DNA of 64,000 nucleotides from Echinarachnius parma (Eukaryota > Echinodermata > Echinoidea > Clypeasteroida > Echinarachniidae), in contig JBAMJV010003990.1 in NCBI GenBank assembly GCA_037951105.1, forward strand, positions 91,205 through 155,204, written 5' to 3'. The number at the start of each line of letters is the position of its first letter. Positions within the stretch are counted from its first letter, which is position 1. Below, piece by piece: positions 1-10,910 of this stretch. The position numbers and the translations under genes were made by a program. The notes under the pieces were generated by a model. The model was given only the letters and a program-made list of their open reading frames with translations, was not told the DNA's origin and did no database searches.

Positions 1-228
1 AGGAGGAGAAGTGACATTGTTAAATTTTAAGCAACGTAATAATTGTTATAATAAATAATTGTCTCCGCGTTCGTTTCGTTATTATCTAGTTTAACCGCTG
101 TGTGATGGGAAGGATGGCAAAATACTTTGAAGACCCAGGACTTCCGGCCAGAAAAAGTTTCAGCAGCAAATTGAAGCTTTATGTATTAAATATTAAGAAT
201 AAGAATAATGATGTTTTGTCAAACGTAC
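1..228. other. Intron downstream of gene 2 exon 5
   Basis: AT-rich sequence following the GTACGT donor. No coding exon or repeat boundary is recognisable before the window edge. Confidence 0.5.
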
Positions 229-458
229 TTGGAACCTTGCAGATGTAATTGTAGTCGGCATGGTTGCATTGGTACCGGTTCCAATAGCCAAGGTCGGGAT
301 GAACGGTACCGCACATGGTAGGTTCCGGTCCATAATATGGGCCTGAGGTCTTCTGGAACGAGAGTGGTGTAGTCGTGCCGAGCTCCACAAGGGTATATGT
401 GAAGTCTGGTTGCTGGAAGTCCTGTGCACTTATCCATGCTTGAGGAGTGGTCGCCTGT
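229..458 (-). CDS. Gene 2 exon 5: C-terminal half of CTLD2
   Basis: Second half of a C-type lectin-like domain. Acceptor ...ccttacag precedes 458 and donor AA|GTACGT follows 229. The exon is 230 bp, enters in phase 2 and leaves in phase 1, as does gene 1 exon 5. It reads QAWISAQDFQQPD, then the loop cysteine in EPTMCG, then W-N-R-Y-Q-C and the closing YICK. The three C-terminal CTLD cysteines are therefore present. The QPD lies upstream of the ligand loop, so it is not evidence of galactose-type binding, and no WND is seen. A repeat (MITE A) begins only about 20 bp upstream of the acceptor. The gene continues beyond the left edge of the window. Confidence 0.85.
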
Positions 459-474
459 CTGTAAGGTGGTGACA

Positions 475-1692
475 TTAAAAGGATCTACATGTACTTTGTT
501 GGCATGTGCAAACACTGATGAATGGTTGATACAATGTATAATATAATACGTGTGGTTTGCGGTTGCATCATGTGAGATGGGTGGATTGGTGAGTCCTGAA
601 AAGGACTATGGTAGTCCTAGAAAGGACTGTTGGTAGTCATAGAAAGGACTGTTGGTAGTCCTAGAAAGGACTGTTGGTGTAGTCCTGAAAAGGACTGTTG
701 GTATTCTTTCTAGGAGAGTCCTAAAAAGAACTGTTGGTAGTCCTAGAAAGGACTGTTGGTAGTCTCTGAAAGGACTGTTGGTAGTCCTAGAAAGGACTGT
801 TGGGATAGTCCTGAAAAGGACTGTTGGTATTCTTTCTAGGAGAGTCCTAAAAAGGACAGTTGGTAGTCCTAGAAGAGACTGTTGGTAGTCCTAGAAAGGA
901 CTGTTGGAATAGTCCTGAAAAGGACTATTAGAATTGCGAGGAGAGGGTGGATGGTAGGAGGGGCTCGACGTTTCGAATAGGTTGACTATCCGTCGTCAGG
1001 AGTGGGGAATTGTCGAGCCCCTCCTACCATCCACCCTCTCCTCGCAATACCAACAGTCCCTTTCAGGACTATTCCAACAGTCCTTTCTAGGACTACCAAC
1101 AGTCCTTCCTAGGACTACCAACTGTCCTTTTTATATGACTCTCCTAGAAAGAATACCAACAGTCCTTTTCAGGACTATCCCAACAGTCCTTTCTAGGACT
1201 ACCAACAGTCCTTTCTTGGACTACCAACCGTCCTTTCTAGGACTACCAACAGTCCTTTCTAGGACTACCATAGTCCTTTTCAGGACTCACCAATCCACCC
1301 ATATCACATGGCATGCATGGTGCAACCGCAAACCACACGTATTATATACACCACCATGGAAACCGATACTTACAAGCAACATTTAACAATGTATATTGTT
1401 ATTATCTGATATGTCCACTAGGTGTGGTGTGAAAATGTCAAGTTAAATGTCGTTATATGACCGAGTAATGAGCAAAAATGCAAAGTGATATTCGCTAACT
1501 CATTGCACTGACTTTGTACAAGGTTATGACTATCCAGTATATAGTTTAATATCTGAACACTTCAATCGTAAATATCAGGGAAATTAGAAAAACCGAAACC
1601 TGTCCTAAGCTTTTATTGTTAATACGAATACAACAAGGTTTGAGGGACCCGCTAGCAACCCAATTGGCCTTTGAGGATTTGCCGATTTGGAC
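475..1692 (+). repeat. MITE family A, copy 1, split by a fold-back element
   Basis: The left part (475-540, after TTAA at 475) and the right part (1386 to about 1692) together align with the other ~380-400 bp copies of family A. Those copies start TTAAAGGGATCTAGTAAC and end with GTTACTAAG..CCTTTAA. The copy is interrupted by 541-1385. It lies in gene 2 intron 4, immediately upstream of the exon 5 acceptor. Confidence 0.75.
541..1385. mobile_element. Fold-back element W1 with 22-bp tandem word, 10-bp target duplication
   Basis: Both arms (about 555-945 and 1005-1345) are tandem variants of a 22-bp unit containing TAGTCCTAGAAAGGACT, and the right arm is the reverse complement of the left. Each arm ends outward in a unique segment with the core CGTGTGGTTTGCGGTTGCA. 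The element is bounded by ACAATGTATA at 531-540 and 1386-1395. Family A copies have a single such site, so this is a target duplication. Architecture resembles FB/TU-type fold-back transposons. No coding capacity is seen; the 134-codon frame across the right arm is repeat. Confidence 0.8.
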
Positions 1693-2345
1693 AATGATAC
1701 AACAATTCACTAAACTTACTTAGAAATCTAGCGGTTCGCACATACCTCGATGTACCAATAAAAGCATGGAACCGGTTACGGTTCTACCGAATTTATCTTT
1801 CTTCATAAAGATATTGATAACATAAGTGTTCGGATTTGAAAGTGTCCACGAGAGACTTCAAACATGTATACAGTTAGTGTAACGTATTAACATATATATA
1901 CCTTTGCATTTTGGCTCATTACTTGGTCATACAGAATTTATTTACAATGGAATTTCCACACATCACCCAGTGGAAATACCTATCAGGTTTAAGACACGCA
2001 AATTATTAACCATTCGTCAGTGCTTGCACAATTCAACATAGTTAATATATCCCCGTAATATCAACTTATAAGGATTTGTCTAAATATGAAGTCGGTCCAT
2101 ATCTCTGTTGTAAAGAAAGTATATACTTATAACAAATTGTATTCCTTGAGTTGTAGTGTTCTTAAACTTAACCAAGCTACCCTATAGCAGTATAGTAAGG
2201 CATATCAAGCATTACACATAATATATTCCTGTCAGTCCCTCATTTGGTCAAGGTGAACCTGTTGCAGTAGGAGAGTAACTTGTCAATTTGTATTACGTGA
2301 AGTGCACATTATCCACTCCATGAAGAGCATTTTAGCTATGCTTAC
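1693..2345. other. Intron 4 of gene 2, no feature seen
   Basis: AT-rich single-copy-looking sequence between MITE A and the exon 4 donor. No exon, RNA gene or repeat boundary recognised. Confidence 0.5.
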
Positions 2346-2526
2346 CCGAAAGTGTTCAGGTAAGACTTGAATGCATCATTCATGTCCTCATCGACGACCA
2401 CAGCCAACGTCATTCCCTTCGTCGTGCAGTCCTCGTCCGCCTCAAGAGCCTTGAACACGTTGTGTGAAAACCAGAAGCGTTCTCTCTCCGAGCCAACGTC
2501 TATCGGCAGGGTATTAGGTGGGCATT
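2346..2526 (-). CDS. Gene 2 exon 4: N-terminal half of CTLD2
   Basis: First half of a CTLD. Acceptor ...tttttatctag before 2526 and donor GG|GTAAGC after 2346. Length 181 bp, entry phase 1, exit phase 2, identical in length and phase to gene 1 exon 4. It reads CPPNTLPIDVGS..., then FWFSHN, a helix with DC, and ends in a DAFKSYLNTF helix/strand. The second cysteine of the N-terminal hairpin pair, present in gene 1 as RCFW, is replaced by Arg (CGC for TGC), which leaves the CPP cysteine unpaired. Otherwise open and intact. Confidence 0.85.
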
Positions 2527-2638
2527 CTAGATAAAAACAAACGACAAAATGATACAAAAAACACACACAAAAATATTTTTTTAAATGTGTTAGCGTCAGT
2601 TGGTATAATCCCCATGGATTGTAGATTATCCCCTCTTA

Positions 2639-3033
2639 AGGAGTGGTCACATTGGACACGACTCCCCACGACTAGACCCACGAATGCAGTACGCATTGGT
2701 ACAAATCTATGGCAAGCCGTTTTTAACATTTATTCCTATTTCTTCATATCAAGAATTCAATTCTTGATATCAAGAAATCGAATTCTTAATATCAAGAAAT
2801 GCATTCTTGATAATCAAAAAATGCATTCTTGATATCAAGAAATGCATTCTTGAAAGAAATACTTTTCTGTATTGGTAATACTTGATATCAAGAAATAAAC
2901 TGATATCAATAATTCAATTATTGATATCAAGAAATAGGAATAAATGTTAAAACGGCTTGCCATAGATTTGTACCAATGCGTACTGCATTCGTGGGTCTAG
3001 TCGTGGGGAGTCGTGTCCAATGTGACCACTCCT
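2639..3033. mobile_element. Fold-back element W2 (word TTGATATCAAGAA)
   Basis: Arms of about 105-115 bp (2639-2755 and 2930-3033) are inverted copies starting AGGAGTGGTCACATTGG. The centre is filled with about ten direct or palindromic variants of TTGATATCAAGAA. It lies in gene 2 intron 3 and shows no coding potential. Confidence 0.75.
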
Positions 3034-3509
3034 TTCGGGAAAACAGCTAAACCAATACATTAACCCATTTCCTGCTAATAATTGTAAGTACCATAACATA
3101 CGTTTTAAAATATTATCTACCTTACACGAATTCATGTAGGACGATTAAATATAGAATGAAATCCAGACAGGTTGGAGGGCGATTGTCATGCTAGACTGAT
3201 CCGGTATTTACGATGCAAGCACAGTGGTATACTTATACGGGATAGTTTGGTTCATCTCCGTTTGAAACTCCGTTTTATATCTGATGCAAGTATGATAACA
3301 TGAAATCAGTTGGTTTATTAAAATTAGGAATTTGAACACATCCGCAGTTCGAATATTTAGCGTGGATATGGCGTTGAAGCGGTATTATATTGTTTCCCAT
3401 ACTGGAAACAATTACGTTCGTGCAATGGTATTAAATAGTTCTACAATTATATGGCAGTTCGAGTCTGAATTATAATTATCGTGTTAGTTACTTGTCACGT
3501 GATACTTAC

Positions 3510-3748
3510 GCGTTCTGGGATTGGTTCCGAAGCTCGTCTGGCAGACAACGCCGCGCTTAGTTCCACTTTCGCACTGCGTGTTGTACCACGCTCCACCATT
3601 CCTGTAATCCATGAACGCGCAGTCGGATGTGTCTCCGGAGCTCAGTGGATGACTCAAAGCCCACTGTTGGTATGTGATGACGTCATTCGTCATAAGGTCG
3701 CGGAAGACGCCTTCCGTATCGCGATCGTTCACACCAAGCCAGTATGAT
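3510..3748 (-). CDS. Gene 2 exon 3: C-terminal half of CTLD1
   Basis: Acceptor ...tttctctttag before 3748 and donor C|GTAAGT after 3510. Length 239 bp, entry phase 2, exit phase 1. It reads SYWLGVNDRDTEG (the CTLD WIGL strand), then QQWALSHPLSSGDTSDC with the loop cysteine, then AWYNTQC and GVVCQTS, giving the third and fourth cysteines. WYN stands where WND is found in Ca-dependent lectins, and there is no EPN or QPD in the loop. It is clearly paralogous to gene 1 exon 3 (44527-44777), which is 12 bp longer. Confidence 0.88.
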
Positions 3749-3955
3749 CTAAAGAGAAAGGAGGTGGTCACACATGTAGACAACGTAAGATAAGTATTAC
3801 TATAACATAAAAAAGAATGACGAAACAATTTTGACCAACACGTCATTAAAATTAGTTGGAGTCTTGAATTGGATCGACTGTGTGTTTTGTATCTCTATTA
3901 TAGCGGTTCGCGACTACCACAAATGTAAAATCAAGGAATAGTAAACCGGAAACCT

Positions 3956-4511
3956 TTAAAGGGATACCTGTAAAGTGTCAGATATTGCACAAAATGACAT
4001 TTGAGACTTCAATCCTATATCAATATCATTGTAAAATACAATTGAAATATTTGTGAAAGTTTGAAAGAAAACGAATACTGTTTACTTAGTGAAAAAAACG
4101 AATAGTGAGTTCATATTTTATCACCGCATACTGATGGCCTGCCGTAGATTTGTCGCAGTAATAATCATCCGTTTGACGATATCCGCACCCGTGTATGTTT
4201 ACAGACGGTACAGAATTCATGGAATTTGCGCGCGCTCGGCTCAAAGTTCAGTCGGGTCGGGAAGGTTTCCCACGCGCGCTGGCCGGACGTGTTCAGTTAC
4301 GGCAATTGTACTTTTTATCAAAAGCGTTAGCTAACGCTTTTGAAATAATGATTTTCAATGATAATTATCTTCATACTAAAGGGACATTTGAAAAAAATCT
4401 AACCCTATTTTATTCTTCTCTTACCATAAGCTAAACAACACGGCAGAGGAGAAACGAGGAAGCTCCAAGTATGTTTCGTTTTAGATAGACACTTTACAGG
4501 CATGCCTTTAA
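3956..4511 (+). repeat. MITE family H, copy 1 (long variant)
   Basis: Flanked by TTAA at 3956-3959 and 4508-4511. The left end reads CCTGTAAAGTGTCAGATATTG and the right end ACACTTTACAGGCATGCC, which are inverted. About 180 bp longer than the other copies because of an internal segment with a GC-rich patch near 4225-4290. Lies in gene 2 intron 2. Confidence 0.75.
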
Positions 4512-5707
4512 TAGGATTCTAGCAAGTCTTCATCAGAACGTGCCAACGACCAATACAACTCTGTCAGCCTGTTGTTTCCATTGAAAGGTGCTGAATAAGA
4601 GGAATACTCATTAAAATTGTTAGTAACATTGTTCATTGCCAAAAACTAAAAAGTATGCTACGTCATGAAGATTGCTCTTATAATCTCTGACACGTTCAAA
4701 AAGGTAATTTGATAAGTGGCGTATATAAACTACAACATGAACTGTTGATGTCGCGCACTCATGCGCACGAGCGTACAAAAACTGTTCACGAATGACAGTA
4801 ATAATAGATATTGGGAACCCCACAGCTACAATGGCCCAGTGGGGTATTATTTGACATTTTTGCACACTTTTTCCAATTCTTGAATATCTTTCTAACCATT
4901 GAAGCTACCCTCTACAAACCGTATATTTCCGGAAAGCTTAGAATATGGGGAATTCAAAAACAATAAATTAAAAACAATTGGACTTAAAGAAGAGTTTAAA
5001 AAGCAATAGTATAGAGAAAAATAAAATGTTATTCTTTTAGCAAGGCAACATTCAAAACGCACTCCTCCGAGGTACAGAGGCGTAGACATTCTAGATTTTA
5101 AAGATAGATATTATGATGCTATAGAAACAAATTAATGATGGCTTTTTACATTATTCATCTATCTTCATAGTCAAAATGCAATTTTGCAAAAAATCCGAAA
5201 TGTACATATGAAATGTACATATTTTGGTTTATAATAGGGTTAACTCTAAAAGCCATCATTATTCTGTTTATCTACAAACAAGGAATAGTTCCTCCAAATT
5301 TCATTGAATTTGAGTAAATAGTTTTCAAGTTTTTAGAATTTTAGTCTAACAAATCAGATTTTCGGCAAATGAGCTTGAAAGGTCGTATACAATATTGATA
5401 TTTGTTGATGAATGTGACATGGATAAAAATAGGATAATAGCGGGATAAATAGCAGTAGTTGGTTCATTGGAAGTTTACGGCATGTTAATCATATATTAAC
5501 TGTTGTGTTTACTTTCTGCATGATAATAGATGTTGCTACTGCATTCTGAAAAAAGAGAAACACAATTTGGATGGTAACAATTTTGATTTAGGACAATTTA
5601 ATTTGGACTATTTAAGAAAAGTAGAATAAAAAATCTCCAATCTAAGCTGTAAAATAATCACTTCTGGCCCCAAAAATTCACAACATTGACAATAAAATCC
5701 TTAATTT
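4512..5707. other. Intron 2 of gene 2, no feature seen
   Basis: AT-rich sequence with no supported exon, RNA gene or clear repeat terminus. Confidence 0.45.
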
Positions 5708-5904
5708 GTTTTCCCATCCATTTTCAAACTATCGTCAATCAAATTCAAACAATGCTAACTTCAATTTCGTCCCGAGAAGTCAGGAAACTGCAATTGCTAC
5801 ATTCGATTTAGTAATTTACCATTCGAATTGATCAATGGTCATTCAAAATTTGCTCATTCGAATTCGTCATTTTGCAATGGAATTTGTCCCGACTGGTCAT
5901 AACA

Positions 5905-7774
5905 GCTATCAGACGAGAGGAAGAGGGCAAAGGCAAGACACAATAGAGGGGAATGGACGAGACTCAATAAAGAAGTCACAAGTAGTGTAAAGGAGGACAA
6001 AAGGAACTACATAGAGGGAAAGTGTGAAGACCTAGAACGTCATAAGAACAACTCCAAGGTAGCATTTGCTATTGTGAAAGAAATCACAAAGAAAAGGACC
6101 CCAAGTTTAGATATGATTAATGACGAAAATGGCAAAACACTGACAAATAGTGAGGACATAAAGAACAGATGGATGCAGTACAGTAGAAAGCTGTTTGCGG
6201 CACAGGAAAATGAAGATGACACACGATGGGAGGAAAGAGATGAAATGGAGCCCCCTCCACTAAGATCAGAAGTAGAGATAGCAATGGAACAACTGAAGGA
6301 TGGCAAGTCTCCTGGTTTAGATAACTTGACTTCTGAGATGTGGCAGGCTACCGGTGAAGAAGGGATTGATTTGATGTGGCGTCTTTGCTGCAATATCTGG
6401 AAGGAGAAAGAATGGCCTAAAGACTGGTGTAGAGCTGTATTCATAACATTACCAAAGAAGGGGGATCTGAAAGAATGTTCAAATCATCGGACAATAAGCT
6501 TGATTTGTCATGCAAGTAAAGTACTTCTGAAGGTCATTAGCAGGAGAATGAAAGTCAAGCTGAAAGAAGAGATCTCAGAAGAGCAGGCAGGGTTCCGTGA
6601 AGGCAGGGGGACAAGAGATCAGATTGTTAACATCAGAAATGTAATTGAGAAATGCAGAGAGCTCAAACACCCTCTTTATATGTGCTTCATAGATTACAGT
6701 AAGGCATTCGACTGTGTAAGCCACCATCAACTGTGGGATACAATGACAAAGATGGGATTCCCAAGTCACATAGTAGGACTGATCAAGAATCTTTACCAGG
6801 ACCAAGAATCTACAGTGAGGACCAGTAGTGGGGATACTGAGTGGTTTGAAATAGGCAGAGGTGTACGTCAGGGCTGTATATTATCTCCAAACCTTTTTAA
6901 TATATTTTCTGAGGACATCATGAGAGAGGCACTGGAAGGTTTCAACGGAGGAGTGAAATTCGGGGGTACAAAGATCACAAACCTGAGGTATGCGGATGAC
7001 ACTACTCTAGTTTGCAGCAGTAGAGAGGAGCTCATTGACCTATTGAACCGTATTACAAGGGCGAGCGAAGAGAAAGATCTTCTATTGAACACTAAAAAGA
7101 CTAAAATAATGGTAGTCGACAAAGACAGCAACAACAACGATTTCACCATAGATGGAAAGACGATTGAAGTAGTAAGTCAGTTTGACTACTTAGGTTCCAT
7201 AATCAATAACAAAGGAGGAAGCACCACAGAGATAAGGAGAAGACTGGCAATAGCAAGATCAACTGTGCAGAGCATGTCTCATATCTGGAGAAGCAGAGGC
7301 CTGTCACTCGATCTGAAGGTTCGACTTCTTCGTGCAACTGCATTCTCCATTGCTACATATGGATGCGAGTCTTGGGCCATGACAAAGAACGACAGAAAAA
7401 GAGTTGACGCTTTTGAGATGTGGTGCTACAGAAGGCTTTTACAGGTGTCTTGGCAAGAAAGAAAGACAAATGTATGGATTCTGAACAAGATTGGTACAGA
7501 CTTAATTATCAGAAGGGGAATTATGGAACGAAAACTAAAGTACTTCGGGCACATCGTTAGGAGAACTGAATGAATCGAGAAAAGAATACTGCAAGGCGCA
7601 ATTGAAGGAAAACGTGGCAGAGGTCGTCCACCTACATCTTGGAGTGACGATATCAAGAGAGTGTCCGGGGAAGGAATGAATGGTGCAACACACTTGGCAG
7701 AAGACAGAGTTGCATGGCGTGCTCACGTGAAGACCACAGCAGCGCTTTACAGCGCCACCTGAACTTGATGATGA
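5905..7774 (+). mobile_element. 5'-truncated RTE-like non-LTR retrotransposon
   Basis: Bounded by an exact 11-bp target duplication, TGGTCATAACA, at 5894-5904 and 7775-7785. The 3' end is the short TGATGATGA tail typical of RTE elements, directly after the coding region. The endonuclease region is missing, so the copy is a truncated insertion. It landed inside element W3. Confidence 0.88.
5906..7762 (+). pseudogene. RTE-like reverse transcriptase, one nonsense codon
   Basis: One frame stays open from the insertion point to the natural stop at 7760-7762, apart from a TGA at 7571-7573. Reverse transcriptase blocks are in order: MEQLKDGKSPGLDNLTSEMW, an AVFITLPKKGD strand, EEQAGFREGRGTRDQI, CFIDYSKAFDCVSH, GVRQGCILSPNLFN, and the catalytic NLRYADDTTLV (YADD at about 6989-7000). 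Downstream come the YGCESWAM and KLKYFGHIVRR blocks, and past the TGA the tail GKRGRGRPP..W continues in frame. The TGA probably arose by CGA to TGA transition. With no endonuclease and one stop, it is not autonomous. Confidence 0.85.
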
Positions 7775-8684
7775 TGGTCATAACACGCACAATGTGAAGT
7801 TCGAATTCGTCATTGGTCATTCGATTTCAAGACTTAGTCGTTCAAATTCGTCACGCAGTGTGGTTGACCTGTCCATATGTATTTCCCTATTGTAGCTCAT
7901 ACAATTCATTTCAAAATGAATAACTTCAATAATAAGTGTTTCTAAAACCATCAACAATTACTGATCACAAAACAATTCATTTCGAGATTGCAATTCAAAA
8001 AACGATAATTGACCAAAGGTCTGATTACTGATTGATTCATATATACAATAAATTTGTGTTGGGAGACATATAATATATCAATTGTTATTCCAAATACAAA
8101 AACCTTTCAATATAGACAATAGACTAACATTTTGTTCATTTTTCGGGACACAAAACAAACATAGACATTGAATTCAAATTTACAAAGGGTAATAATGAAA
8201 GGATGATGAAACAAAGTATCAAATACAGCTTTCCATGTTGTTGGACGAATTTGAATGGGAAATAACGAAATTGAATGCACAATGACGAAATTGATCATCA
8301 CATTGTACATTGGCAGGAGCGATCGGACAAAACTGAATACGTTTTGACTAAAATGTTCGGTACAATGACGAATTTGATTGCGAAAGAACAAAATTGGGTG
8401 CGCAATGACGAAATCAAACATTACATATGACCGGCGAAAGATTTTCTGGACGAAATTGAAGTTAACAATTAATGAAATTGAATGACGATTGTTTGAAAAT
8501 GGATGGGGAAACCTATAGTTACCCCCTACCCAACAAAGTATGCATTTTCTTAAAGCTTATAATCCATGGATCATTTTAAGATAATAATCTCAATTTTTAT
8601 GAAAACAAAATTCAATACCCTACTGGGCCCCTTAACAAATTTAAAGTAGCACTAAGCTTTCAAACAAATCATCAAAATTATTAC

Positions 8685-8874
8685 TCGAAATTATCGATGT
8701 TGTAGAGAAACACTCGCAGGAAGTTGTTTTCCTGCAGATCGAAGATGCTCGGCAGATCACCGTCGAAGTTTTCGCGGCAGTAGACACGAGCCTCGTGGTA
8801 ACTGCCCTTCTCGGTACCATCCTCGCAGTAGCGGTATCCAGTAGCTGGATTTATTTGGCAAATCTCGTTTCCAT
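8685..8874 (-). CDS. Gene 2 exon 2: N-terminal half of CTLD1
   Basis: Acceptor ...attttggcag before 8874 and donor GA|GTAATA after 8685. Length 190 bp, phases 1 in and 2 out, matching gene 1 exon 2. It reads DGNEICQINPATGYRYCEDG, with the first cysteine pair of a long-form CTLD, then HEARVYCRENFDGDLPSIFD with the next cysteine and the GDLPSI strand. It ends in an FLRVFLYNIDNF helix. Exon 1 is 6.5 kb upstream at 15330-15396. Decayed copies of this exon follow on its 5' side (8965-9500). Confidence 0.85.
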
Positions 8875-8964
8875 CTGCCAAAATAATAAAATAATATATA
8901 TATATATCAAATAAAAGGGATATCAAAGTTCTGGTCATGAGGTCGCTTCAAATCTTAATTAGTT

Positions 8965-9500
8965 TTCGAAGATGCTCGGCAGATCACCGTCGAAGTGGTC
9001 GCGGCAGTCGACCTGAGCTTCGTGGAAAGGGATAATTATGTTCTAGTCAAGAGGTCGCTTAATATTGTAATTAGTTTTCGAAGGTGCTCGGCAAATCACC
9101 GTCGAAGCAAACGCGGCAGTAGACCCGTGCTTCGTGGAAACTGTATATCTAGGTATTATCCTTGCAGTACAAGTATCTAGAAATTGGACTTGATTTGCTA
9201 AACTCGTCTGCCAAAAGAATCAATTATTAGATTACAAATTAAAGGGATATAAGAGATCTAGTCAAGAGATTGCTTCTAATTTTAATTAGTTTTCGAAGAT
9301 GCTCGGCAGATCACCGTCGAAATTGTCGCGGAAGTAGACCCGAGCTTCGTACACATTGGGTGATTTCAAGTATGGTGTTTAAGGCCGGTGTTAGTGTTTA
9401 TTACACACAAACACCAGTTTGATAAACACTTACACCAGCCCTAAACACCATACTTGAAATCACCCAATGCCTTTCTCCGTATTCCCGGTATCTGGAAAAG
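8965..9500 (-). pseudogene. Three decayed copies of the CTLD1 N-half exon
   Basis: Segments at 8965-9028, 9077-9217 and 9293-9355 plus 9470-9500 repeat the part of exon 2 encoding the REN..DGDLPSIF region, with gaps and stops. Each is preceded by the same intron sequence, aattagttttcgaag, so exon and flanking intron were duplicated together. The second copy keeps most of the exon back to a degenerate acceptor. The third is split by a small fold-back element. None has an intact frame. Confidence 0.75.
9354..9469. mobile_element. 116-bp fold-back MITE inside a pseudo-exon
   Basis: Inverted arms of about 50 bp begin CATTGGGTGATTTCAAGTA and close with the reverse complement ending CACCCAATG. They interrupt the third decayed CTLD exon copy, whose halves resume at 9470. 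Confidence 0.75.
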
Positions 9501-9679
9501 GGACGTATATAGTTAGGATAACTATGATAATTATGACATCATCCAACCAGCATTGAGACTTCTAGTTCTAGTTCTACGGTAATACTCATTGTCCAATGTT
9601 GCCTGTGGCTTATGCGGTTGTAGTTACAATAATGGGAATATGTTTTTATTCACTCTGAAAGCAATGATAATGCCCAAAT

Positions 9680-10020
9680 GAGTGCGATTTGAATCGCGAT
9701 TAAAATCACACTAATTATGTGCACCCGTTCACAGGAAGCGAACAAACGCAATAATTAGTTAAATTAGAATCGCGATTAAAATTTCGATTTTATTTGCTCC
9801 CGTTCGCACATAGAAAAAATCGCTTTGCATGATGGGATATAAAATGTCGATATTTTCATTTTTCTGTTGACCGTTCACACACCCAAATAATCGCGAATAT
9901 TTCCCCAAATCGCAGTTTCTAGTGCGATTTGAATCGCGATTCGAATCGCGATTATTACCAGATTTTGTATGTCAACACAGCAACAAATTTTGAAATTTGA
10001 ATCGCCCTAATTTCTGTGTT
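9680..10020. repeat. Word-repeat region W4 (AATCGCGATT)
   Basis: Degenerate direct and palindromic copies of AATCGCGATT and GCGATTTGAATCGCGATT fill about 340 bp. No clean termini were identified. Confidence 0.6.
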
Positions 10021-10116
10021 TGTGACGGGCCTATGAAAAACTTGGATGAGATTGCATTCCGTTATTGATGACAAATAAAGGAATCATCAAAGGTAATCCT
10101 TGATTGAATGGGGGTT

Positions 10117-10660
10117 CGTCTGGACGATGTCCAATGTTTTAACAATACAACACAGTTCAAATGAAATTAACCGCACCAAGACAAGATTTACCAATTATGT
10201 TGTCAGAACGAAGAGCGACGTGTGAACAAAAGTTGGGATAAGATTACATGCTGATGATAAGCAGTATGATCACTAACAATGGACTGTACTTATTTCAAAA
10301 GAAATTTGTTGGGACGATGTGGAACCTTGGAACAATAAGAAAAACTTCAAAGGAAATTTACTGCAACAACAACAGATGTTGTCAGAACGAAGAGCGACCA
10401 GTGAACAAAGATTAGGATAGGATTACTTACTAACCACAAACAATATGATCGATTACAATGGACTTTACTTATTTGAATAGGAATTCGTCTGGACGATGTA
10501 GAACGTTGGAACAATAACACAAATATCCAGCTAAGAATTTGCTAGTTAATCCGTCGGAATGGAGAGCGACGATGGAACAAAGCAAGTACTTGTTCGGAGG
10601 TAGTAATCGTCGAGACGAATGAAGAGAGTGCTGAAAAGACTTGGGTCTATTCATATGCAC
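10117..10660 (+). repeat. Three tandem units of about 180 bp
   Basis: The phrase TCTGGACGATGT or a close variant recurs near 10130, 10308 and 10488, each followed by GTCAGAACGAAGAGCGAC-like sequence at matching offsets. No coding frame is conserved across the units. Confidence 0.65.
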
Positions 10661-10910
10661 ATTGCTCTATTCATATGCATTTTGTGGCTAATCCTCACCC
10701 ATTCGTCCGACATCGTTGTGCCAACACAATAACATTCGCCTCTCTTCGTCAGCATTTTTAAGGAAGATAAATCGTTGTCCCTTATTCCCGGTATCTGGAA
10801 AAGGGACGTATATAGTTAGGATAACTTTTATCAATCTTTCAAAAATAATCATCATTGCAAACATAATAGGAATAGTAAGGTGTATGTTGAAGACGGGACA
10901 TCAAAAATGA

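Larger units (their letters stand above)
5708..8512. mobile_element. Inverted-repeat element W3 (word TTCGTCATT), split by a LINE
   Basis: The left end (from 5708, TTTTCCCATCCATTTTCAAA) and right end (to 8512) are inverted copies. Between them lie many degenerate direct and inverted versions of AATTCGTCATT / ATGACGAAATTG. Without the LINE at 5905-7774 the element would be about 0.93 kb. No transposase frame is seen. Lies in gene 2 intron 2. Confidence 0.7.
9481..10826. repeat. 43-bp direct repeats flanking 1.26 kb
   Basis: Positions 9481-9523 and 10784-10826 are identical, starting ATTCCCGGTATCTGG. The first copy is the far end of the third decayed CTLD exon. This suggests that a further exon copy, or an insertion with a long duplication, lay at the right. 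Confidence 0.7.

Noticed and set aside
982..1386. 134-codon plus frame
   Set aside because: Lies in the tandem-repeat arm of fold-back element W1.
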